From: Tenebrio molitor
Taxonomy: Eukaryota > Arthropoda > Insecta > Coleoptera > Tenebrionidae
Reading direction: 5' to 3'
DNA: 64,000 nt
Assembly: GCF_963966145.1 (NCBI RefSeq)
Contig: NC_091048.1
Location: 29,698,001 to 29,762,000, forward strand
Every line of letters begins with the position of its first letter. Position 1 is the stretch's first letter. The translations under genes and the position numbers were made by a program. This document shows, piece by piece, positions 36,206 through 46,275 of this stretch. Under the pieces are notes generated by a model, which searched no databases, was not told where the DNA came from, and was given only the letters and a program-made list of their open reading frames with translations.

Positions 36206-36218
36206 AATAAAATTTATT
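36206..36218. promoter_or_regulatory. back-to-back poly(A) signals of ephexin and logjam
   Basis: AATAAA at 36206-36211 (plus) is separated by one base from TTTATT at 36213-36218, which is AATAAA on the minus strand. One 13-bp palindromic block can thus serve both convergent genes, whose 3' UTRs would overlap by a few tens of bases. Confidence 0.55.
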
Positions 36219-36327
36219 AATCTATTTTTTAATTTCGTCGTTTCTCTTACGTACTGGGACCTAATCTAGCACGAACAGCCTCGAATGAAGTTTGTATAAA
36301 AAAATAAATACATAACAGATCTCGCGT

Positions 36328-37236
36328 CTAGATCCTGGACCTGCTGCTTCCGCCCTTGATGTCAAACAACTTCCTCACAAAGTAGACTTGTACGGCGGTC
36401 GTGGCGGCGATCACGATTATCTGGATGATAGACCAGCGCACAACGTACGAGTTGTTGTCTTGCAGCAAGTTGAAGTCCCACGCTTCACGCGCCCTTGAGT
36501 GGTGCTGGTACTGTAGGATGTCGTTGATGTTTCGATCGACGGTCACGATAGCACTCTACAAATCAAAATACAACCTCCACACTTCCTCCCGCGCAGATCT
36601 CACCGTGAAATTCTCCATGTTCATGTTCAGCTCGTCGAGCTCCTTCGTGTACTTGTCCCACAAGTCGTACCGCACCACGGTCAGGTAGATGTTGACGAGT
36701 TTGGCGGCAAACCTCGAAAACTGGTTGTCTATACATACCGAGTAGTACCCTCCTGTCGACGTTTGGTCTTGGTACTCGCTGTTGGGCTTCCACTGGTACG
36801 GATGCACGATCTGTCCGGACGGATGTCGTACCGCGAAGCCCGCCATGCCATCCCCACCTCTCACCACCTGCGACAATCCACGTTTGTTACGTCTGTGATT
36901 GTTTACATGCTATCTCGGTTTTTACAAGTTCTTGATAAGGGGTTATAATTGTAAAATGTGATTTAATCGCTTTTAACGAGTAGTTCTCTACGCTGTTGAC
37001 TAAAAACTAGCCGTACTTACTTGGAAACTGACGTAAAAAGTGGCTCCGGGATTAACATATTGAAAGTAGCAGTCCTCTTTGCCCGGATCTATGTGGACCT
37101 TGTAGTCCATCGCCACCGCCGGAAGATTTTCGTACCATGGCACCGTCGACTGGGCCCCAATCTCACTCAATATAAAACACAAAAAGACCAGACTCGGTGC
37201 CAAACATGAAACAAACGTGGCACGGCATCGAACCAT
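36328..37236 (-). CDS. loj: p24/TMED cargo receptor, logjam (TMED6) type
   Basis: Three exons (37236-37021, 36867-36604, 36555-36328) give 235 residues. A signal peptide (LVFLCFILSEIGA) is followed by a GOLD domain (about residues 45-140), a coiled-coil segment and a C-terminal transmembrane helix (IIQIIVIAATTAVQVYFV) with a short basic cytosolic tail, FDIKGGSSRSRI. The block VVRGGDGMAGFAVRHPSG and the stretch YYSVCIDNQFSRFA resemble Drosophila logjam more than other p24 members. The p24 proteins cycle between ER and Golgi in COPI/COPII vesicles and select luminal cargo; fly logjam is needed for oviposition behaviour. The tail lacks a classical KKXX signal. Convergent with ephexin. Confidence 0.9.
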
Positions 37237-37425
37237 GTTTCATGTATTGCGGGTTGCGGAAGACTGAGTTTTCACGGTGAACCACGCAAATTAGAAAGTC
37301 GCAAATCGTTCAAGTGGATAAGAATTAATCAAACTCCAGCCGCGCCTTTTAACATTAATCCCTTAACCTAACTTTATTGTACAACTTAACCAAATTACAA
37401 AAAATATCACAACGTCAAGCACAAG

Positions 37426-37910
37426 TCATTGACTCTGAGACGCTTCTTGGGAGTTTTTGTAGACAATTTCGAGCGCGGTGGAGATCGTCCTCACGTCCCC
37501 CTCTATAGACTTGGCCCAATTCTCCACATCCCCAATCTCTTTCAGTGCACAGCTGAAAGTCTCCACAAGAGTCAGCCACTGTTGGGTCTGTTTGGAAAAA
37601 TTTGTCGCGCTCGCGTGCAACTGTTTAGCTTCAGCATCCAATTTCTTCTGGTTTAGGTATGCTTGAGCCACTCTGAAACCGGCGCTTGAAAAAGTGGTCT
37701 GAGCAGTGCAGTTTGACTCACCCCACGTTGAGATGGTCCACGAGGGCTTGAGTCAAGTCGCTGGCAGCCGCACACGCATCTTTTCGCTTGGTTTCTGCAA
37801 TTTGAAGTTTTATAAAGAGACTTGGGGATCAGTCAGTTACCTTGGATTTCCTTCTTGGCTACTTGTTTGGCCTGGTGCTCCTTCACCATCGACGAAAGCA
37901 TCTTACTCAT
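37426..37910 (-). CDS. Blos1: BLOC-1 / BORC subunit 1 (GCN5L1)
   Basis: Three exons (37910-37841, 37794-37722, 37672-37426) give 129 residues. The sequence is very close to BLOC1S1: MLSSMVKEHQAKQ, ALVDHLNVGVAQAYLNQKKL, KQTQQWL and LKEIGDVENWAKSIEGD are diagnostic. It is a helical, coiled-coil subunit shared by BLOC-1 and BORC, acting in biogenesis and positioning of lysosome-related organelles, and has also been linked to mitochondrial protein acetylation. Poly(A) signal (TTTATT) at 37373-37378. The start codon is 310 bp from the divergent ICE2 start, so a shared promoter region is likely. Confidence 0.97.
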
Positions 37911-38220
37911 TGGGACCAAATTATCAAATCAAATGGAATTTAACGATACACAGCAATAAATGAACACAATCGATGTAAACATTAAAGTGACAGTAGTTAA
38001 AATAGACATTTAAAAAACCTACGAGTAGATCAAATTTAAATGTTGGCGGTTAGTGAAAATATTTTCGGAGCATTTTCATCGAAGATAGACACTTTTGACC
38101 CCAATTATGTTATATTGATTTAAAGTACAGTAATTCAGAAGTTGATCTCAGAATTTAAATCTATCGTAGATAGACAGACATGACTAGGCGTTACTTAACC
38201 TCACTTTTTTTTAAACAAAC

Positions 38221-40885
38221 ATGAATGAGTTTGTAAAATTAACTTGGTAAGTCTGGGTGGGTATTTTTTATGTAACAATGAGTATATTGCGTTCGTAGGC
38301 GTAAAAACGTCACCGATGAAGATCTCGAGCAACATTTTTTGAGCGAAGAAGCGGCGTCAGATTGTTACATTTTCAAAAGTTTCAACAAGCCCCTGCGGGT
38401 TCAACCCAAGAAAAAGGTGAAATTGCACCTCGCCAAAGAAAAACACGTCCCCGGTTTGAAATATTATCACTTGATTCGTCGCAGATCCCTCTTGACCAAA
38501 GCGCAAAAACGGCACTGTTTAGCTGCCGTAAAATTACTCCAGAGTGGAAAAAAACACGATTTGTTGACTGAGAGGGAAAAGTACGGTTTAAAATTGTATA
38601 ATGTAGGTATAATTCGCGGTTTTGAGCCGTGTTGGAATATGTTATGACTGTAGGAGTGTCAACCGAAGATACTTGAAGAAAACAGAAATTTTCTTGAACA
38701 CGTGAAGAACATATGGATGAAGCATAAAGACAAGCGATTGAGGACGAAAAAGGGAATTTACAATTATTCGTGGGAAAACTTGAAGCGCAGTATCGCGAAG
38801 TATTTGGACTATCCACAGTACTACCAAGAAGTTTGCACTGTTTGCTTGAATTACGACGAAAGTGAGGCCACCGTTGATTTTCAGCACGTTGGGCTAGCAC
38901 TCGAAACGGTACTTGAAAGTACCACCTCGAAATCTTATTTTGTAATTTTTTTTTTTTTTTTTGGTAGGGAACTCTGGCGAGGTTTGCTCATCCAAATCTC
39001 AAGGAACCGACCTTATTGAGACTCAACGTTTTGCAAAAAATTTCAGATTCAGTTTTAGTAAACTCCAAATTACCGGGTTTGTTAGTCATTGGAAAATAAA
39101 GATGAAAAAATTGTTTTTTGCATATCGTAATGAAAGTGGCACTTTTTTACACCCAAAATCGTAGTGAAAGTAGCACTTTTTTGCATCATTTCATTCGATC
39201 TCTTTGGAGGTCATTGTCAAAGCATACCTTTTTTTGTTGTAATTTTTCATAAATCCTTTTAGACCAAATTTCTCAACTTTTTTCGATATGCAAAAAAAGT
39301 AGTGTGTACAACACGTTATGAAAGTATGTTTTTTTTTCACTTATTTGCTTAATTAACTCGGGCTACGCCCTCGTTAATCAATCTGCAAATTCATGAAAAA
39401 AAGTATGACTTTCATAACTATGTAGTTGTTCAAATAACAATTTTTTTTTTATTTTAGTCAGCCAAGACGAAAATATTCCAAAATTGCTCCAAAACCACAA
39501 ATTTGATATCGTCATCTCTTCAAGCGGTTTAAAACAGATTATTGATTACACCAATACCAGAACCAAGTGGATAATTCCGGTCGTAGTGAAAGAAATCGAA
39601 ATCAACAACAGCGATGGTGGTATCAGCAAGAAAAAAATTGTTTTTGTTGACAAAGTGTTACCAAAAGTGAATCCCAGTATATCTGATTTAAACTATTACG
39701 CTTACAAGCGGCTTCTCAAATTGAATTTTTGTCAATATGAAGCTTTCAAGTGAGATTTGTTGATTTTTTTTGGTGTATTTTTTGGCAATTTTTTTTTCAG
39801 TTATCCGTTTGAAGAGACTCCAATTGAGACCGAAACTGCAGTAGAACCTAAAGAAAGCGGTGAAGACAATACTGAAGCACCAGTTGCAGAAAATACAGAA
39901 GACGGATCGATTGTGCAAACGAAGAATAGGACAATACACCACAACGTCAACTATAGAACCTGGAACGTAAAGAAGACCACCAGTCAAAACACACTAATGA
40001 AGAACCAAATCAAAGATGAAGAAATCAATCTTTTGGTGCGCTGTAAACTCGACGCTTGCGAGGTAATGGTGGATTTGACCGCAAGAAAGTCTTCACTTCT
40101 TTCTTGCAGGACGCAGAGGGAGGTGTCCTGTACCCCGTAGTAGTGAGGCCAAAAATAGAGCAACAACTCCAGTATGGCGCCAACGTCGCGTCCAAGAGCG
40201 AACTGGCGCGCGATTGGACGACTCTTTTCTTCCGACTGTATTCCAACCTCTACCGAGGTAAATACACTTGCACGCATTTCCACCCCTGCAATTGTAACTT
40301 TCAGCTAGAATTTACTCCCCCATGTCCGAAATAATCTCAGTTGAGAAGTGTACAATACAGAAAGTGTTTTCCGAGGCGGTCACGCAACACGACTACAAAC
40401 CCATCCTAGGTTTGGGGGTTTTACAGAAAGTGTTGAGCGAACTGGTCAAATTAAACTGTGGGAACTACATCTTGCAGCACCTCCCCAAACACGAGTCGTT
40501 CGTCTCGGTGATGAAACAATGCGACGACGAGTAAGTTTTCGATTTTGCCGGATTGTGATGATCTGTGATCGAATTTTAGTACCGCAAACGCATTTAATTT
40601 ACACGCTGAGTGCGAGGAGACCGGTGTAGACTTCCAAGCCAGACAGAATTGGTTACCAATTGATGTGAATTATATTCTGCCAGCTCACGAGAATCACAAT
40701 CAGATTCCTGCAGTTTTCCATGGTTTTGATGTAGACATCGCTCAAGGATTAAATCGCAAATCTGTGAGTATAGTCGTGGGGGCCCAACGAACGAATTCGC
40801 TTAGTTGAGAGTCAAAAAGCACGAAATAAGTGGCGGGTCGATTGACCTACTCGACTCGAGTCAGTTTAAACTACTGTACGAGTGA
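38221..40885 (+). CDS. Ice2: little elongation complex subunit 2 (ICE2/NARG2)
   Basis: Ten exons: 38221-38246, 38299-38602, 38654-38908, 38968-39076, 39458-39749, 39801-40062, 40110-40257, 40305-40530, 40580-40763 and 40805-40885, giving 628 residues. The C-terminal third matches the NARG2 domain: INLLVRCKLDAC, YPVVVRPKIEQQLQYGANV, SKSELARDWTTLFFRLYSN and the end block NWLPIDVNYILPAHENHNQI. The N-terminal part contains a helical region with the conserved DYPQYYQEV stretch. ICE2 is a subunit of the ELL-containing little elongation complex, which supports RNA polymerase II transcription of snRNA genes. It is shorter than human ICE2 (~980 residues) because the acidic middle is reduced. Intron 4 (381 bp) contains a hairpin element. 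The gene converges on the OGDH paralogue with 62 bp between stop codons. Confidence 0.93.
39306..39428. repeat. hairpin element with GGGCTACGCCC centre, in ICE2 intron 4
   Basis: Left arm GTACAACACGTTATGAAAGT (from 39306) pairs with an inverse copy ending near 39428. The centre reads ACTCGGGCTACGCCCTCGTTAAT. Just upstream (39120-39185) a short direct repeat of GTGAAAGTRGCACTTTTTT occurs. The arrangement resembles the hairpin at 16781-16912 (centre CTCGCTACGCTCG). Confidence 0.6.
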
Positions 40886-40947
40886 TGTGAACTACTGTCA
40901 ATTTGACTGGTTATTTTTCTTTTACTGGACGCCGAACAAATCAGATT

Positions 40948-43900
40948 TTACAACGACATGAAGTCTTTTTGCATCGCTTCCACCTCTTTGCGGTGTTGTG
41001 CCTTGTTTCCGGTCGCCGGCGACGCCGACGGTGCTCTCCCCTCGTAGTGGACGTCGCGTGTTTTCTTCAGGAGGGTATCCAATCTGGGCGCAATGTAGAA
41101 ATAAGGCCCCATGTTCTTGGGTTCTTCTTGAGCCCACACCACCTTCGCGTTTGGATATTTGTCTAACTCCGCCGCCACCAGGTCGTACGGAAACGGCGAC
41201 ATCTGCTCGATCCTCGACACGGCGATCTCCTTCTCGAGCTTGTGCGCGTGTCTCACTTCCACAATAAAGTAATACACCTGTCCCGTGCAGAAAATCAACT
41301 TCTTGACGTTCTGCGCGTTCTGACTGGCCTCGCCCTGCTCCGGAATCGCCCTCTTGAATTCCGTCCCGACGTGCAAATCGTCGAACGAGCTCTTGCAGGC
41401 GGCGAACCTCAGCAGATGCTTCGGGGTGAAGAGTATCATGGGTTTGCGGAAAGCCATGGCCACTTGTCGGCGCATGATGTGGAAGAAATTGGCGGGGGTG
41501 GAACAATTGGCGACGATCCAGTTGCAGTCGTACAGCTGTTTTATGGCGAAATCGGGGCCCAGGGGTGGGATGACGTGGGGGTCGTCGTCGCACGCCATGA
41601 GGAAGCGCTCGGGGTGGGCGCACGAGTGTTCGGGCCCCATCCCGTCGAACCCGTGGGGGAGCAGCACGACGAGGCCGTTCTGCCGCACCCACTTGCTCTG
41701 ACCCGGGGCCAGGAACTGGTCGAAGAGGCACTGGGCCACGTTGAAGAAGTCGCCGAACTGCGCTTCCCACATCACCAGAGCGTGGGGGTTAGCCTGCGCG
41801 TAGCCGATCTCGAAACCCAACACGCCGTACTCGGAGAGCGAGCTGTTGCAGACGGTGTAGCGCGCCTGGTCGGGGTACAAGTGGCTGAGGGGCTCGTAGA
41901 CCACCTTGTCGACGGTCTGGTGGTGGAGGACGTGGTGGCGGTGCGAGAAGGTGCCGCGTTCGACGTCCTCGCCGGACAGCCTCACGTGGATGCCCTCCTT
42001 GACCAGACTGCCGAAAGCCAGGGCCTCGGCGATGCTCCAGTCGAGCGTGCGCTTCTTCACCATGGCGAGACGATGGCCCAGCATGCGCTGCAAGCCCTTA
42101 TGCAGCACAAAGTCCAGATTGGCGGGCGGCGGCGTCGAGAATTTCGTCCCGATGTGGACCAGCGTCTCTTCGGGGACCCCTGTCGGGGCCACCTTGAACT
42201 TGTCCTTCCCCTCGAAGAAGCCGCTCCAAGGCGAGTCCAACCAGTCCGTGAAGTGGACCTGCGTCTGTTGCGTCGACTTGTGATATTCCTCTTCCAAAAT
42301 TTTGGTGTACTTGGTCTGCACGACTTTCACATCGTCGGCGGTCACCACCTTCTCCTGGACCAGTTGTTGGGCGTACTTCTTGTGGACGGGAGTCAGACGC
42401 TTGATCTTCGTGTACATCATGGGTTGGGTGAACATCGGTTCGTCGGACTCGTTGTGGCCGTACCGCCGGTACCCCACCAGGTCTATGACGACGTCTTTGC
42501 GGAAAGTGGCTCTCCACTCTGCCGCTATGTTGCAGACGTGCATCACGCTCTCGGGGTCGTCGGCGTTCACGTGAAAAATCGGGGCGTTGACCACGCGCCC
42601 CAAATCGGAGCAGTACCTGGACGACCTGGAGAACCTCGGATCCGTGGTGAACCCGATCTGGTTGTTGATGATGATGCAGATGCTCCCGTGGGTGGTGTAA
42701 CAGGGGAGGTTCGACAAGCCGAGGTTCTCGTAGTTGATTCCTTGCCCGCAGAAGGCGGCGTCTCCGTGGATCATGATCGCCATGCTCTTCTTGCCTTCGG
42801 TGTCGCCTTTGTAAAACTGTTCCGCTCTGGTCCTCCCCAGAACCACCGCGTTGACGCACTCCAGGTGCGAAGGGTTGGCCAACAACGTCAGCTTGATGTG
42901 CTTTTGGGTCACTCGGTTCGTGCGCTCGGTGTGGCTCCCGAAGTGGTACTTCACATCGCCGGAACCCAAATCGGCAGGTTCCAGAGGCACGAACTGGCTG
43001 AACAGTTGGTAGAGGGGTTTTCGACAGACGTTGGTCAGGACGTTGAGGCGCCCTCTGTGAGACATGCCGATGAAGAAGTGGTCCACACCCAACTCGCTCG
43101 CCTTGTCGATGATCTGCTTGAGCGCGGCGATGAAGACTTCGCATCCTTCGATGCCGAATCGCTTGTCGCTGGCCCACTTCCTCGCCAAGAAGTTCTCGAA
43201 CTCGAAGGTTCGGATCAAGCGTTTCATAGTTCGTTTCTTCTGTTCCGGAGTGCGGTTGAGAACTCCCGGAGGCTCCAGTCGCTGCCGGATGAAGTTGCGT
43301 TCCGTCAAGTTGTCGATGTACATGTACTCCACCCCTATGTGTTGACAGTAAGCCTGCTCCAACCGGCGCATGATCTCGCGCAAGGACAACTTGTTCTCGG
43401 CGCCCCCGATGAAGGTGCTGTGCGGCAACTTGTACACCTTGTCCATGTCCTCCAGCTTGTAGTTTTTTATGATGTCGGAAGGCGGAGAGCCCGTCCTGTC
43501 CGCGGCCAGCCAAGACTTATCGGTGTGCATAATACCCAGAGGATCCACTTTGGCCACGAGGTGGCCGCGCGCCTGGTAGCTCCTGATCACCGCCTGGACC
43601 GCCAAGTGGTCCTCGATCACTTTGTCGTCGAAAACGCGCGCGGTGGAGGGCGGGGTGTCCGGGAAGAAACTGGACGGCACCTGTTTGGCGGCGAAGGACG
43701 TGGCGAGGACGTCATCCAAAGGGGCGAGGTTCGGGGGCGGGTGGTAAGCCCCGCTCGACCCTTGCGTGGTGTGTCGAAAGTACGAGTCCCAAGAGATGTG
43801 CACGCTCTTCGGGTCCCTCAGCCAGGCGTTGTACATGTCTTCGATGTACGCGGACGAGGAGCCGGTGAGGAACGAGTCGGTAGAGTGGTGGTGGCGCCAC

Positions 43901-43962
43901 AGGCATGTCTGAAGTCTTGACAGACCGGTTCTAAACAAGAGAAATTTTAAACTGTTCATCAT
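40948..43962 (-). CDS. 2-oxoglutarate dehydrogenase E1 paralogue, intronless
   Basis: One uninterrupted frame of 1004 residues (stop 40948-40950). The start is MMNSLKFLLFRTGLSRLQ, a likely mitochondrial targeting peptide. The frame remains open to 43992 but only through a TTG, so the ATG at 43962 is preferred. Family blocks are SSAYIEDMYNAWLRDPKSVH, DPLGI, GMSHRGRLNVLTNV, HGDAAFCGQG, INNQIGFTTDPR (thiamine diphosphate region), NAPIFHVNADDPE and SRIEQMSPFPYDL. As the E1 of the mitochondrial 2-oxoglutarate dehydrogenase complex it would decarboxylate 2-oxoglutarate in the TCA cycle. The absence of introns, unlike every neighbour of this size, and many substitutions at usually fixed positions (GMSHRG for GMPHRG, YRRYGHNESDEP for YRRNGHNEMDEP) suggest an intact diverged retrocopy, comparable to testis paralogues in flies. 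It could instead be the main gene if introns were lost. Confidence 0.9.
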   Translation of the reverse strand: MMNSLKFLLFRTGLSRLQTCLWRHHHSTDSFLTGSSSAYIEDMYNAWLRDPKSVHISWDSYFRHTTQGSSGAYHPPPNLAPLDDVLATSFAAKQVPSSFFPDTPPSTARVFDDKVIEDHLAVQAVIRSYQARGHLVAKVDPLGIMHTDKSWLAADRTGSPPSDIIKNYKLEDMDKVYKLPHSTFIGGAENKLSLREIMRRLEQAYCQHIGVEYMYIDNLTERNFIRQRLEPPGVLNRTPEQKKRTMKRLIRTFEFENFLARKWASDKRFGIEGCEVFIAALKQIIDKASELGVDHFFIGMSHRGRLNVLTNVCRKPLYQLFSQFVPLEPADLGSGDVKYHFGSHTERTNRVTQKHIKLTLLANPSHLECVNAVVLGRTRAEQFYKGDTEGKKSMAIMIHGDAAFCGQGINYENLGLSNLPCYTTHGSICIIINNQIGFTTDPRFSRSSRYCSDLGRVVNAPIFHVNADDPESVMHVCNIAAEWRATFRKDVVIDLVGYRRYGHNESDEPMFTQPMMYTKIKRLTPVHKKYAQQLVQEKVVTADDVKVVQTKYTKILEEEYHKSTQQTQVHFTDWLDSPWSGFFEGKDKFKVAPTGVPEETLVHIGTKFSTPPPANLDFVLHKGLQRMLGHRLAMVKKRTLDWSIAEALAFGSLVKEGIHVRLSGEDVERGTFSHRHHVLHHQTVDKVVYEPLSHLYPDQARYTVCNSSLSEYGVLGFEIGYAQANPHALVMWEAQFGDFFNVAQCLFDQFLAPGQSKWVRQNGLVVLLPHGFDGMGPEHSCAHPERFLMACDDDPHVIPPLGPDFAIKQLYDCNWIVANCSTPANFFHIMRRQVAMAFRKPMILFTPKHLLRFAACKSSFDDLHVGTEFKRAIPEQGEASQNAQNVKKLIFCTGQVYYFIVEVRHAHKLEKEIAVSRIEQMSPFPYDLVAAELDKYPNAKVVWAQEEPKNMGPYFYIAPRLDTLLKKTRDVHYEGRAPSASPATGNKAQHRKEVEAMQKDFMSL

Positions 43963-44400
43963 TTTGAATCGTCGAAAATAGTACGTTGACAAGTGTCATC
44001 GTGGCGCGCCTACTACCTGCAGATTTCGTTTGACACGTGACGCAAGTGCGGACACGCCGATTGGTTCGTCGACAAAGCCGCGTTTTGATTGGTCCATTTT
44101 GGCGCCAACCAAGCGTCTGTCATACGTGTGAAGTCTCCCACGCTGTCGGCCCAAAATAAACCACCCTCGACTATAAATAAAAGTATTTTTTTTGCATCCT
44201 TAAAGGAATGTTCGTGTTTTGATGCCTGCTCGCCGGAGAAATCTAACAAAGCGATGAAAACACAAATCGTTGCCAAGTCGTGATAAGTCGGTTTCGCTGG
44301 ACGTAATGGAATTTTCCAGTTTGTTGTCACGTGACCTCGACACCGCCACCTATTCGAAATGTGCCGAATGAGTCATTTTCTGCGAGACCCGGTATAGTAG
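43963..44400. promoter_or_regulatory. upstream region of the OGDH paralogue
   Basis: The 440 bp 5' of the minus-strand ATG contains a GTCACGTGAC palindrome at 44326-44335, a CACGTGAC at about 44035, and near its outer edge an AP-1-like TGAGTCAG (44402). No TATA box is obvious. It may be shared with a small plus-strand transcript starting near 44400. Confidence 0.35.
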
Positions 44401-44536
44401 ATGAGTCAGCCGCGCGCACCAATTTATTCACTAACACAAAGGTATTTTTGCGTATTACGCCTCATAAATGACGTTGCGTTTTTTAGGTGATGAAGACAAA
44501 GAGGAAGGGGAAGAAGACCAAAAGAAAACCAACGTG
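44401..44536 (+). other. possible short spliced transcript with 15-codon ORF
   Basis: A donor-like GTATTT at 44442 and a TTTTTTAG acceptor at about 44487 flank a 45-nt segment with no role in neighbouring genes. The next sequence opens ATG at 44491 and encodes only MKTKRKGKKTKRKPT before TGA. Reading from the ATG at 44401 through the splice meets a stop at once. It may be a non-coding promoter-associated RNA or nothing. It is not ribosomal protein L41, whose sequence differs. Confidence 0.2.
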
Positions 44537-44921
44537 AACTGTTTCTATAAATAATCATTTTATTGTGTTCTTTTTACAATCGTTTTAAGCATAATTATCA
44601 AAATACAACTCGAATGAAAAACTTGTTTTTTTCCACTGTTATCATTCAACAATCGAGACAAAACACACAGCAATCGCACAAAGTAGTCTAATTTATTGGG
44701 GAAAATGCCGATCTCTTAAAAAGCAGTTTATTCGGTTAAAAACCCAAGATCCTTGAAGAATATGTTAATAGATTTATGTACACCTAAGAGTTAATCAAGG
44801 AGTAGGGGGTCGGGGTGTTTGTTAATAACACGGAGTAAAGGTAAAATTCTCAAATGTAGGAAAAATACAGTCTGTTTTACTTTATTTTTCTTTTTTTTAA
44901 ATAATAATAATTACAAATAGC

Positions 44922-46238
44922 CTATGACAACTTTTTAGCCTTTTGATAAAGCGTATCTACTACTTTGCTCATACTCTGTATTGTTTCTAGCGCCATTTCG
45001 TACGTTTTATCTACAGGTGTTTCTTCAAACACGATTAAGACACCTGGAAGGGTAAAATTTGCATTAAAAAAAAATTGGGGCTGGGTTGGTGGTGGTGTTG
45101 ACTCACCTTCGCCTTGGTCCAAGATGCCGTGGAATTTGGCGTCCAGAATCATCTGGGAGAGCTTCTTCTCGACTTGCGGCATGGGGAGCTTTATCGTTTT
45201 TGCGACGTAGTCCACCTGGACCCTCGAGTAAGGCTCAATGATGCGGCAGAGGTTCTGTTCGAGCATGTTGTCGTAGAGTGTGCCCAAGTGCGCCCTGACG
45301 ATGACGTCGTCCTCCAGCTCGTGCTTGAACTGTTTGACGGCGAGCTGGAAGTCGGCGAGGGACCTTTTGTGCGATGCTTGCGCGACCGCCTTCATGGCGT
45401 CGATGTCGCGGCCGGCGTACTTGATGGCCAGTTTGCCGCTCACGATCTGTTGTACGTCTTCAGGGTTGTTGAGCATGATCTTAGAGAGGAGCATGTACTT
45501 GAGGGCGGTGAGCGCTTTGGGGGACTCGACGCTGTCGAAGCCCTCGAACGCCTCGTAGAAGTACGAATAGGCGGTTTTGAAGTCCTTCTCGTCGGCCGCG
45601 TGCAGGATGCCCGATTGGAGGTCGAGCGCGGCTTGCATCTTCGGGGGGCAGTAGATCGCGTTGGCCGTCGTCCGCGCGGAGGTGAGGGCGGCGCGCGCCT
45701 TCGGCAGGTTGCTCAATGCGTGATATGTCTTGCTCTCGAGCAACTGCACCTCCACCAGCAGGTTCTTGTCGTCGAGCTTCTTCAGCTCCTTGAGGAGCGT
45801 CGAGCCGAGCTGCAGCGCCTCGGTGAACATGCCCGTGTCGAAGTAGAGGGCGATCAGGCGCGCCTCCAGCGACTGCCGCAGGAAGGTCCGCCGCTCCTCC
45901 TTGGCCCACTCGATGCACTCTTTGCACAGCTGCACCTCGATGCCGATGCCGGCCTCCAGGTCCAGGAAGAAGTCGACCAGAGAGCGCACCAGCTTCGCCG
46001 CCTTCGCCTTGCTTATCATGCTCAGGAAGGGTCTGGTGGCTTTGATCAGGTCCGCGAGTTCCTTGGCCTTACCCTCTTTCTTGTACTGCTCGCCCAGGTT
46101 GAGGATGTCCTGCTCCTTGTTTCTGATGTTCTCTTCGTCATTGTCCGGGTCTTCACTGTCACGTTTCAATTTCAATAATTTGTCGTGGTTCGAATTGGAA
46201 ACAGATTGCGCTCTTTCAAACAACATTGCACCCGCCAT
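44922..46238 (-). CDS. Rpn6: 26S proteasome regulatory subunit Rpn6 (PSMD11)
   Basis: Two exons (46238-45107, 45043-44922) give 417 residues, close to human PSMD11 (422). Blocks include RSLVDFFLDLEAG, CKECIEWAKEERRTFLRQSL, ALQLGSTLLKELKKLDDKN, LQSGILHAADEKDFKTAYSY and a C-terminal PCI domain ending DTLYQKAKKLS. Rpn6 is a lid subunit that clamps the lid to the 20S core and supports ubiquitin-dependent proteolysis in cytosol and nucleus. The only intron (45044-45106) is 63 nt, a multiple of three with no in-frame stop, so its retention would insert 21 residues before the last helix without truncation. Poly(A) signal (TTTATT) at 44881-44886. The ATG is 37 bp from the divergent ORF at 46276. Confidence 0.97.
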   Translation of the reverse strand: MAGAMLFERAQSVSNSNHDKLLKLKRDSEDPDNDEENIRNKEQDILNLGEQYKKEGKAKELADLIKATRPFLSMISKAKAAKLVRSLVDFFLDLEAGIGIEVQLCKECIEWAKEERRTFLRQSLEARLIALYFDTGMFTEALQLGSTLLKELKKLDDKNLLVEVQLLESKTYHALSNLPKARAALTSARTTANAIYCPPKMQAALDLQSGILHAADEKDFKTAYSYFYEAFEGFDSVESPKALTALKYMLLSKIMLNNPEDVQQIVSGKLAIKYAGRDIDAMKAVAQASHKRSLADFQLAVKQFKHELEDDVIVRAHLGTLYDNMLEQNLCRIIEPYSRVQVDYVAKTIKLPMPQVEKKLSQMILDAKFHGILDQGEGESTPPPTQPQFFFNANFTLPGVLIVFEETPVDKTYEMALETIQSMSKVVDTLYQKAKKLS

Positions 46239-46275
46239 ATTAGTTGTCTAGAAAAGCACTGTCATTCGAACAGAC

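Noticed and set aside
41242..43920. 892-codon plus-strand open frame
   Set aside because: It is antisense to the OGDH paralogue in a GC-rich gene. Its composition (Val/Gly/Arg/His-rich, no domains) is that of a shadow frame, while the minus frame matches a known enzyme throughout.
43963..43992. Ten-codon N-terminal extension of the OGDH paralogue
   Set aside because: It begins at TTG rather than ATG. Two consecutive in-frame ATGs at 43962-43957 are a better start.
44487..44536. Ribosomal protein L41 gene
   Set aside because: The tiny basic ORF is suggestive, but its 15 residues do not match the almost invariant L41 sequence and it is too short.
45114..46178. 354-codon plus-strand open frame
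   Set aside because: Antisense shadow of Rpn6. No recognisable motifs.
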